Made by a program: the position numbers and the translations under genes. Positions 13,601-25,138 of a stretch of 64,000 nt of DNA are shown piece by piece. Position 1 is the first letter of the stretch; each line of letters opens with the position of its first letter. Origin of the DNA: Epiperipatus broadwayi (taxonomy: Eukaryota; Onychophora; Udeonychophora; Euonychophora; Peripatidae); NCBI GenBank assembly GCA_028023455.1, contig JAQFVV010006313.1:849519-913518 (forward strand), in the 5' to 3' direction. A model generated the notes under the pieces. That model was not told the DNA's origin and did no database searches. It worked only from the letters and a program-made list of their open reading frames with translations.

Positions 13601-14390
13601 TTGTAAACATTCTCTTAAAAAGATTATACTGTTTAAAAATTCTGGAAAAAAATTATTTAAAATAGTCCTGCAAGAATTATAACTAATAGTTATAAGTAAT
13701 ATAATTTAAATAATTTATAAACAAAAAATTAATTAATTATATAGTCTCTATGTAATATTGTGAAATACAATATAAAAATGTATAAAATCACTTGAAAATA
13801 AATTTTGTTTGTTACTTTCAGCATGTATTCTTCACATTATGAAATTATATATTATAAAACGATGTTACAATAATTTTCTTAGTTGCTTATTACAAACCTA
13901 TTTTTTTCTATTTGATGTTGTTCAATCACATGTTTTTCAACTGACAGATTCATTCCCAGTTAGTTATAAGGTTTGAACTGTTTTTTTTTTACACCTTGTT
14001 TCTTGGAAAACATTTTTTAAATTCTTTTTACAACCTGTTGTGGAAATAATTTTACAGATATATCATGATTTGATACATAAATAAATAAATTACATGTCCC
14101 CCCCCTCTATTTATCTTTCTTTATTTACATTAATTAATGATTTAGTTAGAAAAAAAAAAATGGTTATCACATTTACATTTTAAACAATAACCTTTAAAAT
14201 ATTTCTAATTCCAAAATTTTAGCATCATTTCTGCTATAACATTTATTATTAAAATGTGGAAGATTTTATTTAAAAACTTCATTAAAACCTGCAAATTAAA
14301 GATTTCAAAATGCTTTAGACTTTTAGGAACCACTCAATTCAAATTCTTTGCATATCAAGACTACTTTTTTTTTCTTTACAATTTATTACA
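10626..14390. other. Long AT-rich stretch without recognisable genes
   Basis: No coding or mobile-element signature on either strand. A CAT/ATG palindrome of ATCATCATC followed by GATGATGATG lies at 11921-11947. At 12160-12182 GGTTTAAATCCC resembles a pol III B box, but no A box accompanies it. The block 12950-13500 is somewhat richer in TAAT-type homeodomain core words, which is expected in AT-rich DNA. Confidence 0.5.
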
Positions 14391-15290
14391 TTAACTGAAA
14401 CACACAGGCTTATTATATACCTGTGTTTATATATGTAATATATAGGGTATATGAGCACAGACTTTCACATGACCCACCACTCTCCAAACTCTCTCATAAC
14501 ACTGATACACTCGGACACATATATGTTAAAAAGATAAATAATCACTAATATACGTATTTAATGCTAAACCAGCAATCATAAGTTGGTCCAGATTACCATC
14601 TCCACACATATATGCTATAAGTGTTCAGATATATATATATTAAGATAATCAATCCTTATACTTTAATGGACAGGCTTCAATCCACTCCACACTCCAACTC
14701 TTCAATCATCCATCCAATTGAAAATCTGATGATGGAATGCTCAAAAGCCACCCTAAGGCCAAGATTTTTATCACACCCATGTTGACCTAAGGTCAATCTG
14801 ACCCCTCATATACAGGAAATAATCCATTTAATACAAGGGATGGGCAGACATCTCTACTTTGTAACAACTGAAACACATAGGCTTATTATATACCTGTGTT
14901 TATATATGTAATATATAGGGTATATGAGGGGTCAGATTGACCTTAGGTCAACATGGATGTGACAAGAATCTCAGCCTTAGGGTGGCTTTTGAGCATTCCA
15001 ACATCACATTTTCAATTGGATGGATGGTTGAAAAGATGGAGGGTGGAGTGGATTGAAGCCTGTCCATTAAAGTATAAGGATTGACTATCCTAATATATAT
15101 CTGAACACTTATAGCATATATGTGTGGAGATGGTAATCTGGACCAACTGATGATTGCTGGTTTAGCATTAAATACATATATTGGTGATTATTTATCTTTT
15201 TAACATATATGTGTTCGAGTGTATCAGTGTTATGAGATAGTGTGGAGAGTAGTGGGTTATGTGAAAGTCTGTGCTCATATACCCTATAAT
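14391..15290. mobile_element. Large fold-back repeat, family A (copy A1)
   Basis: Two inverted arms of about 365 bp (14449-14813 and 14921-15287) surround a spacer of about 105 bp. The arms share GACTTTCACATGACCCACC, CATCTCCACACATATATGC and ATCCAATTGAAAATCTGATG, with clear mutations between them. A direct repeat including TTATATACCTGTGTTTATAT occurs at the left edge (14400-14447) and again at the start of the right arm (14878-14925). No open frame encodes a transposase. Single arms or half elements recur at 45.4, 49.0 and 62.2 kb, and related fold-backs at 26.4, 59.0 and 60.6 kb. Confidence 0.85.
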
Positions 15291-16624
15291 TTTTAACATT
15301 ATTATTTTTCAAATATTATAAAGTAAATGTAAAATATTTACTAACATGATTAATACATACACTATCTATTCTCTTACATTTTTAGGCAGTTTATTTATTA
15401 CTCGTTTTTGATGATGAATATTTGTTAAACTTTTTTTTTTCATTCTGCTTATAATATAACCACATTCTAGTTGTTTATGGATTTGTTACACTTACAATAT
15501 ATATATATATATATATATTATGCAGAATGTTAAATTTCTATATAAGTTAAATTTCATTTTATTATTTTATATTGCAAAACAAATAATAATAACAACAATA
15601 ATAATTGTAATCTCGTTTCATAATGGTAAATATTCTTCAATTATAGACATGTTCTTCTATTTACACATATTACATCAATTAATAAATTTAACATTAATTC
15701 CTTTTTTTTCTCATCAGTCTGTCTTTACAATTAATGCAAACATCCACTAATCATTTTGGCAAAACAATAAGAATATTATTAAAATCTAATATCCCAGATT
15801 TTTTTTTTTTTTCAGAAATATACATTTTGTTCTTTAAAATTAAAAATATGATATTCGCCTCTATACATCAATGTATAGTTTTTATAAATATACTATCACA
15901 CACAATACATTATATAACTGGACTAACTCCTCATTTATCTAGCTTATTATTATTTGCATTTAAAATACATTCAAAAAATATTTAGTATATATCTACACAA
16001 GATTTATATTTATATATTAAAAAATTAACTATAGCATATAATACAGCTTGTGACATATTAAAAGAATATTTACCAATCTAAATAAATAAAAAATTCTAGC
16101 ACATCCTCATAGCTGGACCTGATGATATATTCCCTGGGCAATAAGATATATTTCCACAAGGTGAGTAATATCTACTCTAACTATAGAAGATACAATTAAA
16201 ACAGAGAATTATTTAATTGAAATATAGACTTTTAACAAAAATTACAAGAAACAACAGCATTTCAACCTGGCCCTTATTTTCTGAGTGAACTGGAAGATAA
16301 AATATTTTCTACCCAAGTGATTTTACATTAAAGTTAGATATTATCAGACTCCTGTTATCCAGAAAAACATGGTATACCTATATTTGTTTTTGCTTACTTG
16401 GAGTTAATTCATAAATCAATATCTTGCAAACCCTTACAAATTTTTGACAGTAATTATTTATAAAATATAAGGATCATATTTAATATCAACGGTACCCTTA
16501 ATAAAAGATAATTTACCAATATTTCCTCTATCAAACATACATTATATATATATTAATTCTTATATTTTCACTGATAAATGATGATTTTATATTATTATTT
16601 AATTTTGGGATATTCCGTGTAGTA
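15291..16624. other. AT-rich intergenic sequence, no confident feature
   Basis: A short (AT)n occurs at 15499-15518. Two overlapping hydrophobic open frames (15520-15750 and 15734-15985) resemble no family I know. They are probably chance or a very old relic. Confidence 0.45.
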
Positions 16625-16640
16625 AAATAGCTAAATAGCT

Positions 16641-16677
16641 GATGTTTCGGTACAATAACAAGTACCTTCTTCAAAGC
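16641..16677 (-). other. PLE-type hairpin with hammerhead-like core
   Basis: On the minus strand TTGAAGA is followed by a GGTAC/GTACC stem with an 8-base loop and then CGAAAC. This resembles the CUGANGA, stem II, GAAA core of hammerhead ribozymes carried by Penelope-like elements. The first base is T rather than C, and one extra A precedes the stem. No adjacent PLE coding sequence was seen. Confidence 0.4.
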
Positions 16678-16690
16678 GTTCTCTTTCTCA

Positions 16691-19600
16691 AATTATATAT
16701 ATATATATATATTCTAACCCATAATGAAAGAAGAAGGACAGAAGGAGGAAGGGGAAATAATATAACATTATAATGAGAAAAAATGACATATATACCACTA
16801 TCTAACAATATATATGGTTATGAAGGTATGAGAGACTCCTATTATTTTGAAAGCTAATAATACATTCAGCTAAACTCAATGGTCCTGTTAATTATTTTTC
16901 ACTTTTTACTACAGAGACACGCACTAAAATAAAAGAAAATTTCAAAGCAATAATAAAATTCATTACTCATAAGGTAAATAAATAAATTAGGAAGAGAAAA
17001 AAGTTCACTCATTTCTAATTCAACACATTTAAAACATACATTTCTCTCCATCAAAATACATTATCTGAGCAATAAATATTTTATACTGAAAGTAACATCT
17101 AATAGTCTTTATGACTTTTCTTTAATAACTTATACAGCAAATATCTATCACCAAAAAATTACTTATTGACGTGATCTGATCTATTCTACTTTTGTAGAGT
17201 GAAATATAATGTACCTTTCTAATGGTACAATAAACAAAAATTAATTTCTTATGACACCACCATAATTATGATACAGATTAATCGATTAATAATTAATGAA
17301 ACAATAAATAATGATCTCAGGGATTTTTGTACCTTTGGAAACTATCCTGTTGTATTATGTTGTTAACAAATAAATGACATCCTAATAGACTATAGGAGAC
17401 ATACACTCCTCTTAGTAATAATAATAATTACATAAAGAAGTGTTTAATCTGCTTAACAATTGCATAAAGCAAAAATTTATAAAATTTAGAAAGAATCATA
17501 GTCTTTTACCTAAGATGACCTTCGAAATAAGAAAAAGAAAGGGTACTTTTTTATCTTCATATTACCCTCCAACAACACTATTAAAATAATTAAATTTAAT
17601 TATTGTACTTTTTATTAATAAGATAAATAAAATAATATGCAGTCTGAAAAATGGATTAAGTAATCCCAAGCAACATTATATCAATATTGATTTTTTTTAA
17701 TTAGAGTTAAAGCTTTGGAATTGAAACATTTATGTTTTTTTTTTTTTCATTCTTAAACATTGAGATTTTGGAACTGCATGAGAATTGATCATGTGATTCA
17801 CCAAGATTTCTGTTTTAATTAAGAATTCAGGACATAAAAAAGCACATATAGAAAAACAAAAACTAGATTTAAATAATAACAAATACATTTATTAACATTC
17901 TAGATACAAATAAAAATGTATTTACAATATCATGGCAAAATTTATTTACAAATCATAGGCACTGTTAAATTTTTAGTAGGATATTACAATAGATAATACA
18001 GAATTGCCTTACTAACGAATTATCTATTAGAGTTTTAGAACATTTGGATAAATTATTAGAATACATTCAGTTGAGGTAAATAGTTTCAATATTTAGGTAA
18101 TTTATTTTTAATCGGTTCCAACTAAATCATCCCATTTAACAAGCATTTAATAAAAAATAGCTTAAACTATAAATTAAGCAATACAATTTATGAAATATAT
18201 CCCTTTGTCAGATAACAACTCATAATACCTTTATTCATAATATTAACACATAACAGATTAAAAGGACTTTAATATGGACTACTCTATGACTGAGATTAAA
18301 CTGGAAAACTTGTATTATAATGGTGATTATCATCTCAAGACAAATAAGATAATTATTGTCTAACACTATTTTTTTTAATAAAATAAAAAAATGTGTGGAA
18401 CATTTATCAGAAGCCATGTATACACATATTATATATTTGATTTGTGTCTACATAATAATAAAATGTTCAACCTTAAATTGTCCTACTAATCCATCAGTGA
18501 ATTACTCCTAAATGGTGATGAAAACAACATTATGTATGCACATGTCCTATTATGCTATGCACAAAAAATAAGCATTTACAATTACTAATACCTTGTTGGT
18601 TTACTTGTGAACTACTGATAAGGCACAGCAGCACAATACAGACACTGTTTCGCTTATCAAAAGCACTACAAACAACAAAGTGCACATTGAAGAACTAAGT
18701 ACTCCAGCATCTGTCCTATCATTCCATATCATTCTTAAAAATCACAAATAACTTCACCTTTAATAGAGACTAATGCTTAGAAGCATAAATCCTAGACTAA
18801 ATGATGGAAAAAAATAGCAAAATTAATATTTATAAATTAAATAGCTTAATATTCATGCTAAAAATTACATCCATTAAGCAATGACTGCAAGCAGCAAGTT
18901 TACTGTCAGTCAAACAATTGTAAAATATTTATAAAAGCACAATAAAATTTATGTATTAAATAAAGAATATACATACATAAAATGAATAGGATAAAATTTA
19001 TAAAGATAAAGTGGACATAATAGCAAAGTAAATATTAATAAATGTATGACTATTAAACATTTAGTTATATTAAATTTAACCATAAATTATTATATCATAA
19101 TAATTATAAAAATATTGAACTTCTGATAAACATACATTGGGTGTTTACCTATAAGTGAGTGAAACACTCATAAACACTATTAAAAATGTAAGAGATAAAT
19201 ATCTCTACTTGAATAAAACACATTATAAAATTTACCCTAAACCAATGCATATAATATATATGAATTTTATCTTCCAGGTTGCAGGGATACCTACACATTC
19301 TATTATAAACATCTTAAAGAATAATATAATAATAAAAATACCTTGACACATAAAATATTATTAAAAAAATATCATATTTTTTTAAAAACACCTTACTTCT
19401 TTAGCAGATCTCCTTCCATAGTGAGCAGTTTGTCAAGGGTGAAGCACATTATCTGTAAGATGAAGCATCCATAATAATTAAATATATTTTCTTTCATAGA
19501 AAATAATGGCAAATACAACTTCCCATAAGTAAGCAATAAATTCAGTGAAATAGTAGAGCTGAATGAAGTAATTACGATTTAATCAACAGAATATTTTTTA

Positions 19601-21318
19601 CAATGTTTTTACAATAATATGATATTCACAATCAGTAAAATAGGATCACAGAAAAATAATTTCTCATTTTTGTACGGCTGCTAAAATACCTATAACTGTG
19701 CAGAATGTTTTTCCCCCTGTAATTCTAATGTTTTCTTCACTGTGTCCATCCTTTAAAAGTGATCTAAGCAAAAAAAAAAAAACACTTGAGATACAATTTA
19801 AAATTTGCAGGACAGCGATTTCTCTAATGGAAAGTAAGATCTAGTTAGAATTTATTTTCCTAAGGGGGAAAAAAGGATGACCTTTTGTTACGTTTTTTTT
19901 TTTTTCAATTCAAAATAAGATTCAAGTTAAAATAGATATTTTCATTTGTAGCGATTCATATCATTTACAACTTATATAAAAATTGATATTTTATTAATCA
20001 TTTATTATATGTGTTACCATTCTATTCATTTTTTCTTCTGATTTCTGAGATTATCTTAATTTTTCTACAATATTTTACTTCAATATTTTATCTCTCATAA
20101 AAATCTTATCATGTAATAATAGCTCTATTTATTGATTTTACAACGTTTGTACATTTTATAATTTGATTATCTGGTGTGTTCAACCAATCTGAAATCAAGT
20201 TGTTTTTTTTTTTTGTATACGATCTGTCTGTGTACATAAGTATACTGCCATTAGTTACGCTTTATTGTTTATATCTAAAACTTGCTTTACAATAATTATT
20301 GAAGGGTTTATTGCTCAACAATTTTGAAAAAGCACTATAAATGACAAAGCTTGAGTTTGAATTCTGAGCTCCAAAATCCTCCACTTCATTTCTAAGGACA
20401 TTTATTTAGTAATATACTAATGCCCTTGATTTTAGTTTATTTTTCAACAAAGGGCTTAAAGGCATACATGCACACATTACACATCGATATAGATGTACAT
20501 ATGTAAAATATTTGAACCCATAAGCTATATCACATAAGCATTATTTCTTATATCTGATAATAAGATGACGTCATACATTCAATTTCTTTTTTTTTTTTAA
20601 TATCGGATAATATTAATTTTGTATTTTTAATTCTCTCAGAATTATTTTCCTAATTGTCTTTGAAACTTTTATTGGTACTTTTGTCCATTCCCTTTCACTT
20701 TTTGTCTTCAATTTTTTTTATCTTTTTTTAATTACATTTTATTATAATTTTTTTAAAAATCTATTTATCTTTTTTGTAATTCTTACTGTTGAATTTGTTT
20801 CTACCATTTTTTTCTTACTAATTTTTTATAATTGTCTTTGTTTTGCTTTAGTCAAGTAGCATTTTTTTAATCAAATAATTAGTGTCTATAGCCATATTGT
20901 TTTTTTATGATAAATTCAAATTTTAAGGAATACAGTTCCATTAATTTATTTTACACATATTACTTTAAATATTTTTAAAATTCATCTTTGAACTTTTCAT
21001 AATATATTTTTTTTGCATTTGTATAAATACTCTATTGTTTTGTTCATCACCAAAAATACATATTAGCTCCACTTTTTTTGTATAATTTTACATATCCAGA
21101 TAAAATAGATTATTGCAGTAATTGAAAATATATCTATTTCTAAATACCAGACAAAATTAAAAGGAAGGAGAGAGGAAACCTCAATGTTTGCAACCATTCG
21201 ATTTTATTATTTTAATTTGAGTTACAATTTTAAGTAATATTTTTTATTTTCTTGAATATACATGCACATTAAAAATAAATATAGTAAGTAAAATAATATA
21301 TGCACATTTAAAAAAATG
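16691..21318. other. Long AT-rich stretch without recognisable genes
   Basis: Many homopolymer A/T tracts and short (AT)n runs (for example 16696-16712) but no coding, RNA or transposon signal I can support. The 63-codon frame at 19155-19346 and others here look random in composition. Confidence 0.5.
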
Positions 21319-21321
21319 GTA

Positions 21322-21563
21322 CTTAAGTATTAGTCCTGCAACACAGAGGAGTTGCTATGCCTTTTCACGTCTGCAATGCTGGCACAAAGTACCATAGTTC
21401 GCGGAGGAGGGGGATGGCTTTGCCAATGCAAAGCACTGGTTTACATGGAGAATTATACTATAATATAATATTTCTCATAACATATGTTAATTTATAGTTT
21501 TTAATTATTGTGAATGTGAAAAGGCATATCATCTCCCCTATGTTGCAGGACTAATACCTAAGT
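21322..21563. mobile_element. TA-flanked MITE with ~45-bp terminal inverted repeats
   Basis: The left end CTTAAGTATTAGTCCTGCAA and the right end TTGCAGGACTAATACCTAAG are inverted copies. The similarity continues for about 45 bp to CCTTTTCAC / GTGAAAAGG. Each end is flanked by TA, as expected for Tc1/mariner-type elements. The 242-bp body contains no open frame, so it is non-autonomous. The middle holds a short GC-rich patch (21400-21440). Confidence 0.75.
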
Positions 21564-21795
21564 ATCAAAAAGAATTATGAAGTAAATACAATTCTGTAAT
21601 CATCTATAAATTAATAAGACTATCTACTCTATTACCAGGTATTCAATCTATTTTTGGAGTAAAATCTAATATAAACTGCAATGTTTTAAAAAAATCAGTA
21701 ATAATATAATTATCCATTGTCATTCTAAAATTGTCTCAAGTGACATCTTTTTGCATTGATTTTTCCCCCTGATTAAAAAATAAATCTGTTAGTAA

Positions 21796-21952
21796 GTGTG
21801 ACAAACTCTCCATCCAGTAATATCACCTAGCAAAAGCCATAGAAAATGGTGATCATGTGATGTTAGTGAAGTTGGTTTCACTTTCCATTAAATATCACAT
21901 GATCACCATCTCTTATGTTGGCACATATTGTATGGAGAGTTTTGCCTGTTTA
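21796..21952. mobile_element. Palindromic repeat, family B (copy B1)
   Basis: The arms run from GTGACAAACTCTCCATCCAG to ATGGAGAGTTTTGCCTGTT and contain GATCATGTGATGTT in one arm and ATATCACATGATCAC in the other. A short loop lies around 21870-21890. This is a compact version of the family seen at 31.5, 34.3, 38.3, 39.0, 52.3, 54.4 and 57.9 kb. Confidence 0.75.
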
Positions 21953-22273
21953 ATTTCATTAAATAGTGCATAATTGGCAATTTTATCAATTATAAAAATT
22001 AGTCTTTGGACCAGTAGCTCTTAACTAGTCTTTCCTGGAGCACTAGTATTCCACAAACTTATTACAGGTAGTCTGCAAAAGTAGGATATACCATACTAGC
22101 TGGGAATTTCACTTGAATAAACATTAGCATAAATTCACAAGTGCAAAGTTTAGAATGCAGATAAGATTTAAGTTGTATTGTTATGGGAACTATTTAAGGA
22201 AGTGTCTCATTATAATCATTCATAGCATTTTGTTTGATTAGTTCATTTTTGATATATAACCTTCTCAAAAAGG

Positions 22274-22590
22274 GGTACCCTAATTATCCCAATCTTCAAA
22301 GAGAATGGTGATGTTCAAATCTCTTGTCATTCTTGATATATAATCAACAAAGCACTGACAATTAATAATTATTCACCACCATTAGTTAAACACAGTATAG
22401 TGTAAAGGTTTTTACAAAAATCAATCTGAAATGTGCATTTTTGCAGCTTCCAGTTAATAAACAGACTGAAACTGCAATTTATTGGTTTTACATCTTTATT
22501 TAATAGCAAATGGACTGTGTGTTCTAAGTACAGACCCAGTGTTTATCAAACCCTTCAGGGTAGTCATTTTTCAATTTGCTTATGCTTGTG
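22274..22590 (+). mobile_element. Ty3/gypsy-like reverse-transcriptase relic
   Basis: A short, frameshifted fragment of an LTR-retrotransposon RT. From 22274 one frame shows IIPIFKENGDVQI and then NKALTINNYSPPLV, matching the gypsy pattern of a positive-charged loop, a 'vRICGDYK'-like block and 'YPLP'. A frame change near 22397 is followed by KVFTKINLKCAFLQLP, the counterpart of the RT motif A block where the catalytic Asp-Leu normally stands. The Asp is now Asn. RPSVYQTLQG follows in a third frame, comparable to the 'AP..FQ..M' block. The YxDD box, LTRs, RNase H and integrase were not found. Confidence 0.7.
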
Positions 22591-23309
22591 AGTTGACAAT
22601 GCTAATACCAATGGAGAAGTCAGAGTAATTATGTCATATATTACACTTGGATTTTTCTAATATCCACAAAAGCCAATAAACTCAGCTAACATATTAAAAT
22701 TGATTTAAGGTAGTACCATTTCTATATAAGAGTTGTTTTAATTATAGTTTTTATAATTATAATATTTTTTAAATTTTTTTTTTACTATTATAATCTGTAA
22801 CCTATAATATTTAATATAAGACATGTTTATGCATGTTTTTTATTATTTTTATGACTTTAGTGTTTTTACTTTTCTGCATTTTTTTCTCATAATCATAATT
22901 GTTCTCATAACATAATTGTTCTCTAAAAAAAAGTCTTGAATGACTAGATTTTCCCAATCCAATCAAATTGATGCCGTCTTAGTATTATATATAAATGTAT
23001 ATTCTAACCTCCGTCATAGTTTATATGTATAGCTTTTTGAAAAATGAATACGAAAAAATTATTATGCATTTTAAAACTTTGTACAAATTATTTATTTATT
23101 TTTAAATTAAATCATTAATGTATTTACAAGCTGAAAAAATAATAATAATTTATCAAACATAAAAAAGTTCATTTCTTGGTATTTTAAAATAATAATTTTA
23201 TAATAAAGTTAATCGTTTTCAAAATCTTACGTTGCTATGGAAATTTGGAGAGTTGCCAGACAATGAAGCAAAAAGCTAGATTATCGTCTGCTTTAAAAAT
23301 TAGAAGAGT
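22591..23309. other. AT-rich intergenic sequence, no feature seen
   Basis: Nothing supported. It may contain unrecognisable remains of the gypsy-like element. Confidence 0.5.
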
Positions 23310-23515
23310 TCAATTAAATTCTTCTATGTGTGACTTATAAAAATTAAAGCTAGAAACATAATTTGGATTCTCACATATTTGTATATGTTTGCAATGATCA
23401 GATAAAACTTTAATTAGAGTGTCCAACCTCATCTTACCAGTATTGTAGTTGTCTTTATGGAGCGATGAATGATAATGCCTTAATATTGAATAATGCCTAG
23501 GTATATCTGCCAAAC
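23310..23515 (-). CDS. Possible orphan terminal exon, unknown protein
   Basis: A minus-strand open frame of about 68 codons ends in a stop at 23310. The frame is closed by a stop just upstream, but an AG dinucleotide (TATCCAG, ending at 23516) lies exactly before it, so it could be a 3'-terminal exon. The peptide begins near GLADIPRHYSIL and ends SHIEEFN. It has a balanced composition with His, Cys, Asp and Arg, unlike most chance frames here, which are Ile, Lys, Phe and Tyr rich. I recognise no domain, signal peptide or membrane segment. The pyrimidine tract is weak and no other exons are visible, so it could also be chance or an old processed fragment. Confidence 0.25.
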
Positions 23516-24660
23516 CTGGATATTATTGTGGATGTTATAACACAACTCAATAATTTAATATTATTATTCAAAAAAAAAAAAAGATTTACACATATTTGGT
23601 ATGAATGACCTAAAAAAAATGAACTTATTTACAAAAAAATGTCCAATAATTTATAAATTTCAATATGAAATTATATTCATTATGGTTGAAGATCTCAATT
23701 TCAAATTAATATTACTGTTTTAAAAAAAATTGAGCTCAATGGAAAACAAAAAAATAAGATAATATTGGTAAGACTTTTACAATGACTTTTATTAAATAAA
23801 TAATAATTTGAAATATTTTGTCATGTATATTCCAAATTGTATTATATTATCCATGTAAATATGTAAACATAAAAGAGTATATTGTCTTTATTGTATTGTA
23901 TTAAATAAATTTATTGTTATAATTAAGAATATTGTTTCTCATAAATTTTCTCGTCTAAATTACAACTATACTGTTTTATATTAGAGCAGAATAATACTAT
24001 AAATGTGGAGAGGATGATGATAAGAAAATATGGCCGGATCTGCATAAAAGCTTATACTCAATATAAGCTCCAGTCTGCTCATTATTTGTTATCAAAATAA
24101 AATAAAAATGTATAGTCACTCCACCATGTACACAGTCTTCACTGGTAATCATATTTCTCTAGACAGAAATAATTTATATATTTTTTTACTTTATTTTTGT
24201 GAGTGATTCTGTTACAATATATATTAAAAGTTTTAATGGAAATTTCCATGTACTTTTCTAGATGAATTTTAGCTATGATATAACAGCCAAACAATCAATT
24301 TAAAACTATCATGGCAAACTAAAAATAACATCATATAGTGATAATATAGCTGATATACCCTTAAACTAAAAGTGGAATTTTTTTGATTATATCAGTTTAT
24401 ATAAGGTTTATAAATTAGACATAAATTCTTTATTAAGGGTTGAAAATTAGACATAGTGTATATGAATGAAAATGGAAAAATATCATAACTTCATATATAT
24501 ATATTGTTTCTTGAAGGTTTGTGATGATGGTGTCCTAGTTGTATTTTTATATTGGACTATTTCCATCATCTAATATATGTATTGAATGTCTTTAGAAAAA
24601 TTTAACTTTATTTAAATGTTCCAAATACATTCAACTGTTAGTAAAAGCATATCAAACAGG
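23516..24660. other. AT-rich intergenic sequence, no feature seen
   Basis: Nothing supported. Homopolymer A tracts at 23569-23581 and elsewhere. Confidence 0.5.
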
Positions 24661-24671
24661 TTAGTATATGC

Positions 24672-24710
24672 ACAATGTTTTGAGAGGTATTAGTTCCCCC
24701 TCTTCTTCAG
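24672..24710 (-). other. PLE-type hairpin with hammerhead-like core
   Basis: On the minus strand CTGAAGA is followed by an AGAGG/CCTCT stem and then CAAAAC, a degenerate version of the CUGANGA, stem II, GAAAC arrangement. It lies about 140 bp downstream of a PLE coding relic on the same strand, which supports a PLE origin. Confidence 0.45.
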
Positions 24711-24721
24711 GTGTTGCTGGC

Positions 24722-24830
24722 CTTACCATTAACAGTACTAGCATGAGATTCGAACCTGGTCCTTAGATTCTTGAGATTTGAATTTTAAGGTAATGCTCTA
24801 ACCAACTGAGCCATTCTGCCAAAGGCAACA
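24722..24830 (-). mobile_element. tRNA-like sequence (SINE head) within PLE 3' region
   Basis: On the minus strand GGCAGAATGGCTCAGTTGG contains a near-perfect pol III A box (TGGCTCAGTTGG) with a 4-bp D stem, GCTC/GAGC. GGTTCGAATCTC, about 60 bp further on, is a B box with one or two mismatches. The region between them is too long for a tRNA, and the 3' side does not pair with the 5' acceptor strand, so this is a SINE-like derivative and not a tRNA gene. A weaker B-box-like ATTCAAATCTCA precedes the main one, so the anticodon/B region may be partly duplicated. Confidence 0.7.
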
Positions 24831-24851
24831 GTCTGTAGTAATTTCATATAC

Positions 24852-25138
24852 TTATCTACGAGGTTCCTCCTGATTTCTCCACTTTTTTCTAAGAGCAAAG
24901 TTGATTAGTGGTTTCCATACATTATGCATAGACACAGTGGGTTGGCTTATGGAATCTTTTGCCATTGTTATGTGAGCAGCTTCTTTAAATTTTCTTCTTT
25001 GTACCTTTTCTTCTCTATCCAATATTTTTGTATTATTCCAATTGAACATATGTTCATTGGCACATACATGTTCTGCTACCTTTAGTCATCAGTTTGTGTA
25101 CTTGCAAGTGTTTTTCAACGGGATGACTGGTCTTGTGG
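24852..25138 (-). mobile_element. Penelope-like element relic, GIY-YIG C-terminus
   Basis: A minus-strand fragment of a Penelope-like ORF. It covers the end of the GIY-YIG endonuclease and the conserved C-terminal tail. Around 25130-25085 one frame reads KTSHPVEKHLQVHK, comparable to the 'GET.R....R..EH' part of the domain. After a frame change, AEHVCANEH is followed by FNWNNTKILDREEKVQRRKF (25046-24990), the hallmark 'F.W.NT.ILD.E.....R...E..HI' tail of PLEs, ending near PRR at 24852. The RT part and the catalytic GIY/YIG half are missing; the sequence beyond 25140 becomes AT-rich. A tRNA-like block and a hammerhead-like hairpin follow on the same strand. Confidence 0.8.

Noticed and set aside
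15520-15985. Two overlapping frames that might be one frameshifted gene
   Set aside because: No recognisable motif in either frame; hydrophobic and Ile-rich, consistent with chance.
22008-22060. CAGTAGCTCTTAACTAGTC resembles a hAT terminus like that at 31037
   Set aside because: No inverted partner or 8-bp duplication found nearby; similarity limited to about 12 bases.
24722-24822. Functional tRNA gene on the minus strand
   Set aside because: Good A and B boxes, but no acceptor-stem pairing, and the A-to-B distance and anticodon region do not fold as a tRNA.
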